Origin: Nocardioides sp. GY 10113
GTDB lineage: Bacteria; Actinomycetota; Actinomycetes; Propionibacteriales; Nocardioidaceae
DNA length: 64,000 bases
Direction: 5' to 3'
Assembly (NCBI RefSeq): GCF_004919105.1
Contig: NZ_STGK01000009.1
Span: 168,220-232,219, forward strand
Of this stretch, positions 16,100 to 24,780 are shown in pieces. The position numbers were made by a program, and so were the translations under genes. Each line of letters opens with the position of its first letter. The first letter of the stretch is position 1. The notes below the pieces were generated by a model. It was not told the origin of the DNA. It ran no database searches and saw only the letters and a program-made list of their open reading frames with translations.

Positions 16100-17461
16100 G
16101 TGCCCGTCTCCCCCGCCGTTCCCGGTCCGCCGGACGCCGACCGGCCGCGCAGCGACCGGGTCGGCGCCGCCGTACTGCTGCTGGCGGTGTTGCTGCTCGC
16201 CCTCTCGTTGCGTACCGGCATCGGCAGCCTCAGCGTGCTGCTGCCCACCGTCCGCGACGAGCTGGGCTTCTCCGCGACGGGCGTCAGCCTGCTGACCACC
16301 CTGCCGCCGCTGTGCTTCGCGGTGGTCGGCCTCGGGGCGGGCCGCCTGGTCCTGCGCCACGGCGTGCACCGGGTCACCGTGGTGCTGCTGCTCGTCATCG
16401 CGGCGGGACTGGTCGGGCGTGCGCTGACCGGCAGCCCGATGGTCTTCCTGGGGGCCACCGTGGTCGCGATGGCCGCGGTGGCCGTCGGGAACGTGGTGCT
16501 GCCTCCGCTGGCGAACCGGCACTTCAGGCAGCCGGGCTCGCGGATCAGCGCGACGACGGTGAGCTCCCTGTACGGCGCCACCATCGTGGGCGGCGCGACG
16601 CTCGCCGCGATGGCCACCGTGCCGGTGGGCGAGGCGCTCGGCGGGTGGCGGGTCGGCCTGGCCTGCTGGGCGCTGGTGCCCGCCGTCGCGGCGGTGCTGT
16701 GGCTGCCCACGCTGCGCTCGGACCGCGCCGACGCGCGGGCCGCCGCAGCCGCCGCGTCAGCAGCAGGACCCGCCGTCGAACCCACGGTCGAACCCACCGT
16801 CGGACCCACCGTCGGACCCACGGCGACGACGCACCCGCCGGCCGGCCCGGCGCCCGCGATCACCCTGGCCGCCGTCGCCCGCACCCCGCTCGGCTGGGCC
16901 TTCGGCGGCTGCTTCGCGATCCAGGCCGGCCAGGCCTACGTCCAGTTCGGCTGGTGGGGCTCGATCCTCGCCGACGCCGGGGCCGACGCCTCCCGGGCGG
17001 GGCTGCTGCTGGGCATGATCACCGGCGTCGGCATCCCGGTCACCCTGGCGCTGCCGACGCTGATCCGGATGACCCGCGGCTCGATCGCGCTGCCGGTCCT
17101 GTTCGCCGCCGCGACGATCGCCGGCTGGGCGGGCCTGCTGGCCGCACCGCTGGCCCTCGGCGGCTTCCCGTGGGCCGTCCTCCTGGGATTCGGCGGCGGC
17201 GCGTTCACCTGGATCCTGGCGATGGTCGCCCACCACAGCCGGACGCCGCAGGGCACCTCCCAGCTCTCCGCACTCACCCAGGGCGTCGGCTACCTCGGCG
17301 CCAGCGTCGCCACCTTCGGCGCCGGCGTGCTGCACGACGCCACCGGCTCGTGGACGGCGCCGGTGCTGGTGATGGCGGTGCTCGCGGCCCTGATCGGCGT
17401 CTTCGGCGCGGCGATCGTGCGCGGCGGGTCCGTGGAGGACGCGGTCGCGCGCGTGGCGTAG
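16100..17461 (+). CDS. MFS transporter (CynX/NimT-like)
   Basis: The product is 453 residues from GTG 16100 with GGGAG upstream. About 12 membrane segments fall in two halves. The pattern LSLRTGIGSLSVLLPTVRDELG...LLTTLPPLCFAVVGLGAGRL resembles CynX/NimT-type (cyanate or 2-nitroimidazole) transporters. The cytoplasmic loop between the halves carries a low-complexity VEPTVEPTVGPTVGPT tract (about residues 226-245). Substrate unknown. It is divergent from hflX with an 81-bp gap. Confidence 0.85.
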   Translation: MPVSPAVPGPPDADRPRSDRVGAAVLLLAVLLLALSLRTGIGSLSVLLPTVRDELGFSATGVSLLTTLPPLCFAVVGLGAGRLVLRHGVHRVTVVLLLVIAAGLVGRALTGSPMVFLGATVVAMAAVAVGNVVLPPLANRHFRQPGSRISATTVSSLYGATIVGGATLAAMATVPVGEALGGWRVGLACWALVPAVAAVLWLPTLRSDRADARAAAAAASAAGPAVEPTVEPTVGPTVGPTATTHPPAGPAPAITLAAVARTPLGWAFGGCFAIQAGQAYVQFGWWGSILADAGADASRAGLLLGMITGVGIPVTLALPTLIRMTRGSIALPVLFAAATIAGWAGLLAAPLALGGFPWAVLLGFGGGAFTWILAMVAHHSRTPQGTSQLSALTQGVGYLGASVATFGAGVLHDATGSWTAPVLVMAVLAALIGVFGAAIVRGGSVEDAVARVA

Positions 17462-17526
17462 CCGGATCGGTCCGGGAGCCGTGGCTCGGGGTCGACGGCT
17501 CGCCGTACCCGACCGCCGGCCGATCC

Positions 17527-19140
17527 TCAGCCGGTGCGCGCGCCCATCGCCTCGCTGAACACCTTCGGCATGTCGGCGGGGTTCTTCGCGATGTAGGACT
17601 GCCCGCCGGTGGCCTGGGCGATGGTGCGCAACGCGTCCTCGTCGGCGTCGCCGGAGATGCCGATCGCGATGATCCGCACCGGACGGGCCGGGTCCGCCAG
17701 CTCGCGCAGCTCCGCCAGCAGCTCCCGGAGGCTGATGCTGCCGGGGTCGTCGTTGGCGCCGTCGGTGAAGAGCATCACCGCGTTCGACGCGTCCGGGTCG
17801 TACCCCGACAGCACCTCCCGGTACGCCGCCAGCGTGGTGTCGTAGAGCCCCGTGCCGTTGCCCGTGAGGCCGGCCAGGGAGGCCGTGCCGGCCTGGATCG
17901 CGTCGCGCTGCGTGCCGTTGCGCACCTTCTCGCCGAGGCCTCGGATCGGCACGAGCTCGCGGTAGTCGGTGTCGCCGTCCAGGCGCTCGGAGAACGCCCA
18001 CAGGCCGATCGCGGCGGCATCGGGGAACAGCCCGAGACCCTGCGAGGTCGCCGCCATCAGGAGCTGGATCCGCGTCTGGTCGCCGGCGACCGGGTAGTCC
18101 ATCGACCCCGAGACGTCCACGACGGAGAGGGCGCGGGTCGGCATCACCAGCGTGGTCCACGCGCGCAGCACCGCGCCGACGTCCTCGGCCTTCGCCCTCA
18201 GGACGGTCACGTCGCCGACGCCGCCCTTCACCAGGGCGCCGTCGGGGGCGCGGAAGCCGGCCTCGGTGAGCGCCGTGCGCGCCGCGTCGGTGCCGAGCGC
18301 CTCCACCAGCGAGCGGGTGGTCTGGTCGATGTCGGCGCGACGCTCCTCGCCCGTGGTGAGCAGCACCGGGTAGTCGAGCATCACGGTCCCGGCGTCGGGG
18401 ACGGCGGCGACGACGCCCGCGGGAGCGGTGTCGAGGTACTCCTGCTCGCTGACCGCGGTCAGTCCCGCCCCGGCGGAGGCGATCTTCTTCAACCGGGTCA
18501 CGTCGTCCGGCGCGGCCTGGCGCGCGTCCGCCTGGGACTGGGCCAGCGGGACCAGCGTGGCCGCCAGGTCGACGCCGGTCGCGCGCGCCTCGGCGGAGCC
18601 CGCCACCAGCGGGACCGCCGCGGCGGCGGAGGTCAGCGGGTCCCCGGGGATCAGGTCGGTCGAGGAGAGCGCCTCGAGCCAGCTGCTGGGCGGCTCACCG
18701 TCCGCGGAGACGAGCACCACCGGCGAGGTGGCCAGCGACTCGACGAGCGGCTGCGGCGTCTCGGGCGCGGCCGTGGCGGCCCGCGCGACCCAGCTGGAGG
18801 AGTCCGGGATCCAGACGTCGGGGGTGTCCTTGCCGGCCGCGACCCGGGCGCTGACGAGCGCCGGCGCCACCGGGTTCACGGTGACCTGGTCGCACCCGGC
18901 GTCGGCGACGACCCCCTGGAGGGTGGTGGCGATCTCGGGCGCGGCAGCGACCACGATGCTCGGGCCGGGACAGACGTCGGGGCCGGCGCCGCTGTCGGCG
19001 TCGGCGCCTCCGGATCCGATCAGGCGCATGGCGCCGGCTCCGAGCACACCGGCGACCACGATCAGCAGCACCAGCGCGACGGGGCCCACGGACCTCCGCT
19101 CACGCACCCGCCGGTGCCGGGCCATCTCCTCGCGCACCAC
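17527..19140 (-). CDS. Membrane-anchored substrate-binding-like plus von Willebrand A domain protein
   Basis: The product is 537 residues. The start is GTG 19140, placed 7 nt after GGGAGGAG; ATG 19125 is a possible alternative. One membrane helix (about 18-40) is followed by a periplasmic-binding-protein-like region (about 56-320: IVVAAAPEIATTLQ, DVWIPDSSSWVARA, TSPVVLVS) and a VWA domain with a complete MIDAS start, Asp342-x-Ser344-x-Ser346 (VVDVSGSMD), then LFTDGAND. It is presumed to be an extracytoplasmic metal-dependent binding protein. The fusion resembles the SBP-VWA proteins of high-GC Gram-positives; its ligand is unknown. Confidence 0.82.
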   Translation of the reverse strand: MVREEMARHRRVRERRSVGPVALVLLIVVAGVLGAGAMRLIGSGGADADSGAGPDVCPGPSIVVAAAPEIATTLQGVVADAGCDQVTVNPVAPALVSARVAAGKDTPDVWIPDSSSWVARAATAAPETPQPLVESLATSPVVLVSADGEPPSSWLEALSSTDLIPGDPLTSAAAAVPLVAGSAEARATGVDLAATLVPLAQSQADARQAAPDDVTRLKKIASAGAGLTAVSEQEYLDTAPAGVVAAVPDAGTVMLDYPVLLTTGEERRADIDQTTRSLVEALGTDAARTALTEAGFRAPDGALVKGGVGDVTVLRAKAEDVGAVLRAWTTLVMPTRALSVVDVSGSMDYPVAGDQTRIQLLMAATSQGLGLFPDAAAIGLWAFSERLDGDTDYRELVPIRGLGEKVRNGTQRDAIQAGTASLAGLTGNGTGLYDTTLAAYREVLSGYDPDASNAVMLFTDGANDDPGSISLRELLAELRELADPARPVRIIAIGISGDADEDALRTIAQATGGQSYIAKNPADMPKVFSEAMGARTG

Positions 19141-19226
19141 GACCTGTCTCCTCCCTGGTTGCTCCCGAGCCGGGTGATTCCCCGAGCGGGGCGGGCGCTC
19201 CCTCGCGCCCGCCCCGCAGCCGGGTG

Positions 19227-20003
19227 CTACTTCGGGGGCATCCTGATGCCGCCGTCGACGCGGATGACCTCGCCGTTCATGTACGAGTTCGTGAGGCACT
19301 CCATCACCATGCTCGCGAGCTCGGCGCCCGAGCCGAGGCGCTTCGGGAAGAGCACGCTCTCGCCCAGCTTGGCCTTGAACGCCTCCGCCTGCTCGCCCTC
19401 GCCGTAGATCGGGGTGTCGATCAGACCGGGCGCGACGGTGTTGAGGCGGATGCCGGCCGCCGCGAGGTCGCGGGCCACCGGGAGCGTCATGCCGACCACG
19501 CCACCCTTGGAGGCGGAGTACGACGCCTGCCCGATCTGACCGTCGAAGGCGGCCACCGAGGCGAGGTTGACGATCGCGCCGCGGCAGCCGTCCTCGTCGG
19601 GCTCGTTGAGGCTCATCGCGGTGGCGGCCTGACGGACCATGTCGAAGGTGCCGATCAGGTTGATGGCGATCACCTTCGTGAAGGCCTCCAGCGAGTGCGC
19701 GGACTCGACGGTGCCGTCGCGACCGATGGTGCGCTGGGCCCAGCCGATGCCGGCCGAGTTGACGACGGCCCGCAGCGGCGCGATCTCGGCGGCGGCCTTG
19801 ACCGCGCCGGCGATCTGCTCGGTGTTGGTGACGTCGACCAGGGCGAAGACGCCGTTGATCTCGGCGGCGAGCGCTTCGCCCTTCTCGGCCTGGAGGTCGG
19901 CGACCACGACGGTGGCGCCCTTGGCGGCCAGCTGGCGGGCCGCGGCGGCGCCGATGCCCGAGGCGCCGCCGGTGACGATGGCGGAGGATCCGGAGAGTTC
20001 CAT
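19227..20003 (-). CDS. Short-chain dehydrogenase (3-hydroxyacyl-CoA dehydrogenase type II-like)
   Basis: This is a 258-residue classical SDR. The NAD-binding motif is TGGASGIG (11-18), NSAG is at 82-85, and the catalytic residues are Ser149, Tyr162 and Lys166 (NLASVAAF, YSASK). The compact size and the SKGGVVGMTLPVARDLAAAGIR pattern are typical of HSD10/FabG-like 3-hydroxyacyl-CoA dehydrogenases. A role in fatty-acid or short-chain acyl-CoA oxidation is therefore probable but not proven. It is 86 bp upstream of the VWA gene on the same strand and divergent from the DUF4349 gene. Confidence 0.88.
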   Translation of the reverse strand: MELSGSSAIVTGGASGIGAAAARQLAAKGATVVVADLQAEKGEALAAEINGVFALVDVTNTEQIAGAVKAAAEIAPLRAVVNSAGIGWAQRTIGRDGTVESAHSLEAFTKVIAINLIGTFDMVRQAATAMSLNEPDEDGCRGAIVNLASVAAFDGQIGQASYSASKGGVVGMTLPVARDLAAAGIRLNTVAPGLIDTPIYGEGEQAEAFKAKLGESVLFPKRLGSGAELASMVMECLTNSYMNGEVIRVDGGIRMPPK

Positions 20004-20083
20004 GGCCGGGAGGTTAGCGACAACTGCCGGAAAACCGAACGGCTGTCCGGGAACCGTCCACGTGGCAGCGCCGTCTGTGCGAT

Positions 20084-21001
20084 ATGACCAACGCCCGATC
20101 CCTGATGCCGCTGCTGCTCGTCCCGGTGCTCGCGTTCGGCGCCTGCTCCGGTTCCGAGGACTCCTCCGACGCCGGTTCCGCCGCCCCGGCGGCCGTCGAC
20201 GGCGGCCCCGAGATGGCCGTCGGGGACCTCTCCGACGGCCTGGACGCCGGCGCCGTCGCGCTCGACGAGCCCAGAGCCGGTTCGGCGGCCGACCGGGAGG
20301 CGCGCGGCGGCGAGGGGTACGTCGCCGAGAAGGCGATCATCTCCACCGGCAACGTCGCGCTGCTCAGCGATGACGTCGAGCAGTCCGGCTTCGAGGCGCA
20401 GCAGGTGGTCGACCAGTACCGCGGGGAGGTCACCGAGCAGACCACCCGTACCGACGACGACGGCGAGGTGCGCTCGGTGCGGATGGTGATCCGGGTGCCC
20501 GCCGAGCACTTCGCCGACGCGTACCAGGAGCTGCAGGAGGTCGCCGACCTGGAGCGCTCCAGCTCCAGCAGCGAGGACGTCACCACGCAGGTGATCGACG
20601 TCCAGGTCCGGATCCGCGCCCAGCGCCGCAGCCTGCAGCGGGTCGAGGAGCTGCTGGACCGCGCGACCAGCATCGGCGACATCGTCCGGATCGAGTCCGA
20701 GCTGACCCGCCGCCAGGCCGATCTCGACTCGCTGGAGCAGCAGCAGGCCTACCTGGCCGACCAGACCTCGAAGTCCACGATCACGCTCACCGTGCAGCGC
20801 ACGGACGCCGAGCCGGCGCCGGAGCCGGAGGAGGCCCGGGGCTTCCTCGGCGGACTCGCCGACGGCTGGCACGCCCTGGTCGCAGTGGCGGTCGCCGCGG
20901 CCACCGTGGCCGGCTGGGCGCTGCCCTTCGCCGTCGTACTGCTGCTGGTGGGGGTGCCGGTGCTGCTCGTCCGGCGCCGCCGCCGACCCGCCACCACCTG
21001 A
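20084..21001 (+). CDS. DUF4349 lipoprotein
   Basis: The product is 305 residues with a signal peptide and a lipobox at Cys21 (LAFGAC). An Asp/Ala-rich linker is followed by the DUF4349 core (KAIISTGNVALLSDDVEQSGFEAQQVVDQY, VRMVIRVPAEHFADAYQEL) and a long coiled coil (about 170-225, VQVRIRAQRRSLQRVEELLDRA...SLEQQQAYLAD). A membrane helix near 260-290 and a basic tail (RRRRRPATT) end the protein. It is a cell-envelope protein of unknown role. The coiled coil suggests oligomerisation. Confidence 0.88.
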   Translation: MTNARSLMPLLLVPVLAFGACSGSEDSSDAGSAAPAAVDGGPEMAVGDLSDGLDAGAVALDEPRAGSAADREARGGEGYVAEKAIISTGNVALLSDDVEQSGFEAQQVVDQYRGEVTEQTTRTDDDGEVRSVRMVIRVPAEHFADAYQELQEVADLERSSSSSEDVTTQVIDVQVRIRAQRRSLQRVEELLDRATSIGDIVRIESELTRRQADLDSLEQQQAYLADQTSKSTITLTVQRTDAEPAPEPEEARGFLGGLADGWHALVAVAVAAATVAGWALPFAVVLLLVGVPVLLVRRRRRPATT

Positions 21002-21033
21002 CCGACCCGGGCGGTGCCTGACCCCCGGGTCGG
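21002..21033. terminator. Bidirectional hairpin between convergent genes
   Basis: A 10-bp stem CCGACCCGGG / CCCGGGTCGG with a 12-nt loop fills the gap between the DUF4349 gene and dapF. Confidence 0.7.
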
Positions 21034-21034
21034 G

Positions 21035-21937
21035 TCAGAGGGTGGTGGTGCCCGCGGCGACGACCAGGGCGGGTCCGGTCATCAGGACCCGGTCGTCGGC
21101 GGTCCAGCGGATCGTCAGCGTGCCGCCGGGCAGGTCGACCCGGTAGTCGGTGTCGCGCCGGTCCCCGCCACCGGCCGTGGCGTCGGCCAGGGCGGTGGCG
21201 ACCGCGACCGCGCAGGCACCGGTGCCGCAGGAGCGGGTCTCCCCCGAGCCACGCTCGTGGACCCGCATCGCGACGTGGGCCGGCCCGCGCCGTACGACGA
21301 ACTCGACGTTGACCCCGTGCGGGTAGACCGCCGGGTCGTGGACCGGGGCCTCGATCAAGGCGCCGACCTCGGCCAGGTCCCCGCCGGCTCCCGCGTCCCC
21401 GAGGAACGCGACCGCGTGGGGGTTGCCCATGTCGACGTGGACCGCGGGCCAGGTCCGCTCCCCGATGGAGACCGCGGTCTCGCCGAGCACCTTCGGGGCG
21501 CCCATGTCGACGGTGATCGCGCCGTCGGCCGCGCCGTCGGCGAAGGTCAGCACCTTCACCCCGTCGCGGGTGGCGACCGGGACGGGCCCGACGGGGTCGA
21601 CCAGGCCGGCCAGCGCCAGGTGGCGGCCGAAGACCCGGATGCCGTTGCCGCACATCTCCGAGATCGATCCGTCGCTGTTGCGGTAGTCCATGAACCACTC
21701 GGCGTCCTGGCCGAGGCCGACCCCCGAGATCGACTGGATCGCGGCGGTGCGGATCACCCGCAGTACGCCGTCGCCGCCGATGCCGGCGCGCCGGTCGCAG
21801 AGCGCGCGCACCCGCTCGGCGGCCAGCTCGCCGTGAACGGCGCCGTCGTGGTCGGGCAGCAGCACGAAGTCGTTCTCGGTGCCGTGTCCCTTGAGGAACG
21901 GGTAGCTCGCTCCGGGCGCGTGGTCAGCACTGTTCAT
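21035..21937 (-). CDS. dapF: Diaminopimelate epimerase
   Basis: DapF converts LL- to meso-diaminopimelate for lysine and peptidoglycan synthesis. The protein is 300 residues, with both catalytic cysteines present: Cys96 (SISEMCGNGIRVFG) and Cys237 (RSCGTGACAVAVA). KGHGTENDFVLL near the N-terminus is also typical. ATG 21937 follows GGAGGGCC; an ATG five codons upstream is less well placed. The start lies inside the 3' end of the PPOX-type gene (14-nt overlap), so it is translationally coupled to it. Confidence 0.96.
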   Translation of the reverse strand: MNSADHAPGASYPFLKGHGTENDFVLLPDHDGAVHGELAAERVRALCDRRAGIGGDGVLRVIRTAAIQSISGVGLGQDAEWFMDYRNSDGSISEMCGNGIRVFGRHLALAGLVDPVGPVPVATRDGVKVLTFADGAADGAITVDMGAPKVLGETAVSIGERTWPAVHVDMGNPHAVAFLGDAGAGGDLAEVGALIEAPVHDPAVYPHGVNVEFVVRRGPAHVAMRVHERGSGETRSCGTGACAVAVATALADATAGGGDRRDTDYRVDLPGGTLTIRWTADDRVLMTGPALVVAAGTTTL

Positions 21938-22559
21938 AGAGGCCCTCCGCATATCCGGGTCCGTAGTACTCGTCCAGCTCCGCGACCGTCTTGCCCGACG
22001 GCTCCAGCTCGGCGGCGATCACCGCGCGCCGCGGGACCACGCCGTCGGGGTCCCAGGCCTCCGGCTCCCACAGCCGCGAGCGCAGGAACGCCTTCGAGCA
22101 GTGGAAGAAGACCTGCTCGATCTCGACCACCACCGCGAGCTGCGGTCGGTGGCCCTTGACCACCAGCGCGTCGAAGAACGGAGCGGCGCTGACCAACCGC
22201 GCCCTGCCGTTGATCCGGAGCGTGTCGCCGCGTCCGGGGATCAGGAAGACCAGCCCGACGTGCGGGTTGGCCAGGATGTTGCGGTAGCCGTCCGCCCGCC
22301 GGTTGCCCGGTCGCTCGGCGATGGCGATGGTGCTGTCGTCCAGGACGTGCACCAGGCCGCCGGCCGGGTCGCCCTTCGGCGAGACGTCGCAGGTGCCGTC
22401 GGCGGCCGCGGTCGACAGCAGGCAGAAGGGCGACGCCGCCAGCCACGCCCGGTCGATCTCCGTCAGCGCGGTGCGCTCCTTGTTCCGGGCGCGCTCGTTC
22501 GGCTCGCCGAGGATCTCGACGAGCGCCGCCTCGTCGCCGATCTCGGTCCAGTCGCTCAC
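21924..22559 (-). CDS. PPOX-type FMN-dependent flavoprotein (MSMEG_1061-like)
   Basis: This is a 211-residue pyridoxamine 5'-phosphate oxidase-fold protein. Recognisable segments are AWLAASPFCLLSTAAADGTCDVSPKGDP, DDSTIAIAERPGNRRADGYRNILANPHVGLVFLIPG and RINGRARLV. The family uses FMN or F420 in redox reactions on unknown substrates. It sits between the DHFR-like gene and dapF, overlapping dapF by 14 nt. Its place in the miaA-dapF operon is an actinobacterial insertion; no functional link is evident. Confidence 0.85.
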   Translation of the reverse strand: MSDWTEIGDEAALVEILGEPNERARNKERTALTEIDRAWLAASPFCLLSTAAADGTCDVSPKGDPAGGLVHVLDDSTIAIAERPGNRRADGYRNILANPHVGLVFLIPGRGDTLRINGRARLVSAAPFFDALVVKGHRPQLAVVVEIEQVFFHCSKAFLRSRLWEPEAWDPDGVVPRRAVIAAELEPSGKTVAELDEYYGPGYAEGLYEQC

Positions 22560-22595
22560 GCGGACAAGGGTACGGCGCGGGGCGGGGCCGGTGGC

Positions 22596-23165
22596 TCAGG
22601 CCGGACGGTCCTCGGCCAGCGGGCCGAGCACCCGGTACCGCGCCGCGACGAACGCCTTGTTCTGAGTGGCCTCCAGCAGCTCGAGGTCGAGCCGGCGCGG
22701 CAGCAGCGGCCGGCCAGCCCCCAGCACCACCGGCGCGACGTAGACGACCACCTCGTCGAGCAGCCCGGCGTCGGCGAACTGGCCGGCCAGGTCGCCGCCG
22801 CCGACCACCCACAGGTCCTTGCCGGCGGGTCCGCCGACGGCCTCGAGCATCGCGGCGTGGACGGCACGGACATCCCCACGGGCGAACCGCAGGTCGGCGC
22901 CCTCGACCGCCGGGAGGTCGCGGGAGGACATCACCCAGGTGGGCAGCTCGTAGGGCCACGCCTCACCGGAGCGCTCGAGGTTGTCGCGGACCCACTCGTA
23001 GGTCGTCGAGCCCATCACCAGCGCCCCGATCCCGGCGATGAACTCCTCGTAGTTGAGCGCCCCCTGGTGGTCCTGCTCCTGGCGCATCAGCCAGTCCAGC
23101 GAGTCGTCGGGGTCGGCGAGGAAGCCGTCGAGCGTGGTGGCGGTGTAGAAGACGACGCGACTCAT
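22596..23165 (-). CDS. Dihydrofolate reductase/RibD-fold reductase family protein
   Basis: The product is 189 residues from ATG 23165. RVVFYTATTLDGFLADPDDSLDWL at the N-terminus and DLWVVGGGDLAGQFADAGLLDEVVVYVAPVVLGAG in the second half are characteristic of the RibD C-terminal/DHFR-like family of NADPH-dependent reductases. It is 29 bp downstream of miaA and 36 bp upstream of the PPOX gene, apparently in one operon. True DHFR activity is unlikely; the substrate is unknown. Confidence 0.85.
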   Translation of the reverse strand: MSRVVFYTATTLDGFLADPDDSLDWLMRQEQDHQGALNYEEFIAGIGALVMGSTTYEWVRDNLERSGEAWPYELPTWVMSSRDLPAVEGADLRFARGDVRAVHAAMLEAVGGPAGKDLWVVGGGDLAGQFADAGLLDEVVVYVAPVVLGAGRPLLPRRLDLELLEATQNKAFVAARYRVLGPLAEDRPA

Positions 23166-23194
23166 GGGGCCACCGTAGGGCCCGGCGCCGACAC

Positions 23195-24127
23195 TCAGCC
23201 CGACACCGAGCCGACGAGCGCCAGCGCCTTCGCGACACGGTCGGGGTCGTCGTACTCCAGCCAGTGGATCCGCGGGTCGTTCTTCCACCAGGCCATCTGC
23301 CGGCGGGCGAACCGCCGGGTGGCGATCACCGTGCGCTCCTTGGCCTCGGCCAGGTCGATCTCCCCGGCCAGGTGGTCCATCACCTGGCGGTAGCCGATCG
23401 CCGCGGCCGCGGTGCGGCTCTCCGCCAGACCCTCCGTCAGCAGCCGCTCGACCTCGGCGACGAACCCGTCGGCGAACATCAGGTCGACGCGCAGCCGGAT
23501 CCGCTCCTCCAGTACGCCGCGATCGATCGCGACGCCGATCTGGATCGTCGCGGGGTCGACGTACTCCAGGACAGGCAGGGTGGCGCTGAACGGGCGGCCG
23601 GTGATCTCGATGACCTCCAGCGCGCGGACCACGCGGCGGCCGTTGTCGACCTCGATCCGCTCCGCGGCGGCCGGGTCGGCCTCGGCGAGCCGGCGGTGCA
23701 GGGCGGGGCTGCCGACCTCGGCCAGCTCCCCCTCCAGCCGCGCGCGCACGGCCGGGTCGGTGCCGGGGAACTCGAACCGGTCCAGGATCGCGCGGGTGTA
23801 GAGCGCGGAGCCGCCGACCAGCACCGGCGGGCGCCCGGCGGCCCGCAGCGCGGCGATCTCCGCGCGGGCCCAGCGCTGGAACTCCGCGACGGTCGCCGGG
23901 TCGCGGACCTCCAGGGTGTCCAGCAGGTGGTGCGGGATGCCGCGGCGCTCCTCGACGGGCAGCTTCGCGGTGCCGACGTCCATGCCGCGGTAGACCTGCA
24001 TCGCATCGGTGTTGACGATCTCCCCGCCCAACCGCCCGGCGAGGTCCAGGGAGAGCGCGGTCTTGCCGCTGGCGGTCGGGCCGACGATCGCGACGATCGG
24101 GGTCCGACCCGGCTGGCTCGACTGCAT
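23195..24127 (-). CDS. miaA: tRNA dimethylallyltransferase
   Basis: MiaA transfers a dimethylallyl group to N6 of A37 in tRNAs reading UNN codons. MiaB (28433-29920) then methylthiolates the product. The 310-residue protein has the P-loop GPTASGKT (16-23), NTDAMQVYRGMDVGTAKL, GIPHHLLD, and the C-terminal IATRRFARRQMAWWKNDPRIHWL segment. I start at ATG 24127; longer in-frame versions run into the divergent NUDIX gene promoter. Confidence 0.96.
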   Translation of the reverse strand: MQSSQPGRTPIVAIVGPTASGKTALSLDLAGRLGGEIVNTDAMQVYRGMDVGTAKLPVEERRGIPHHLLDTLEVRDPATVAEFQRWARAEIAALRAAGRPPVLVGGSALYTRAILDRFEFPGTDPAVRARLEGELAEVGSPALHRRLAEADPAAAERIEVDNGRRVVRALEVIEITGRPFSATLPVLEYVDPATIQIGVAIDRGVLEERIRLRVDLMFADGFVAEVERLLTEGLAESRTAAAAIGYRQVMDHLAGEIDLAEAKERTVIATRRFARRQMAWWKNDPRIHWLEYDDPDRVAKALALVGSVSG

Positions 24128-24206
24128 GGCACCAGTCTCCCCGGCCGATCGGTCGCGCGCCCAGTCGCCGTAGGCTGTTGCGGCCCGATCAGCCCAGGAG
24201 GACCCG

Positions 24207-24689
24207 ATGAGCGTGACCGACCCCGCGACCGGCAAGGTGCGGTTCGCGATCGTGCCGGCGGCGTACGTCTTCCTGCTGCGCGACTGCGTGCACGGCCCCG
24301 AGGTGCTGCTGCAGCTGCGGCAGGGCACCGGCTACATGGACGACCACTGGGCGGCCGCGGCTGCGGGCCACATCGAGGCCGGGGAGACCGCCGAGGCGGC
24401 GGCCGCGAGGGAGGCCGCCGAGGAGATCGGCGTGCACGACCTGGCGCTGGAGTTCGTCACCGCGATGCAGCGCACCCAGCGCGGCCACGCGATCGACGAG
24501 CGGGTCGACTTCTTCTTCGTCGCCCGCTCGTGGATCGGCGACCCGCACATCGTCGAGCCCGAGAAGAGCGCCGACCTGCGCTGGTGGCCGCTCTCCGACC
24601 TTCCCTCGCCCGTGGTGCCGCATGAGGCCGCGGTGCTGCGCGGGATCCGCGACCACAGCCTCAGCCCGCTGTCGCACTTCGGCTTCTGA
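24207..24689 (+). CDS. NUDIX hydrolase
   Basis: The product is 160 residues. A perfect Nudix box GX5EX7REUXEEXGU spans 54-76 (Gly54, Glu60, Arg68, Glu69, Glu72, Glu73, Gly75). It hydrolyses a nucleoside diphosphate linked to another moiety; the exact substrate cannot be read from sequence. ATG 24207 has AGGAGG about 7 nt upstream. It is divergent from miaA (79 bp). Confidence 0.92.
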   Translation: MSVTDPATGKVRFAIVPAAYVFLLRDCVHGPEVLLQLRQGTGYMDDHWAAAAAGHIEAGETAEAAAAREAAEEIGVHDLALEFVTAMQRTQRGHAIDERVDFFFVARSWIGDPHIVEPEKSADLRWWPLSDLPSPVVPHEAAVLRGIRDHSLSPLSHFGF

Positions 24690-24706
24690 GCCGGGGCCAC
24701 CGGCCG

Positions 24707-24770
24707 CGTCGTCACATCCAGATTGGTCGCCTTTTCTCGCACTTCTGGGGCCATTCGGGATGTGACGACG
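24707..24770. repeat. Long-armed inverted repeat with AT-richer loop
   Basis: Perfect 13-bp arms CGTCGTCACATCC / GGATGTGACGACG enclose 38 nt that include CCTTTTCTCGCACTTCTGG. It fills the gap between convergent genes. It could end transcription in both directions, or be a mobile repeat or a small RNA. Confidence 0.6.
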
Positions 24771-24780
24771 GCCTGCAGGC

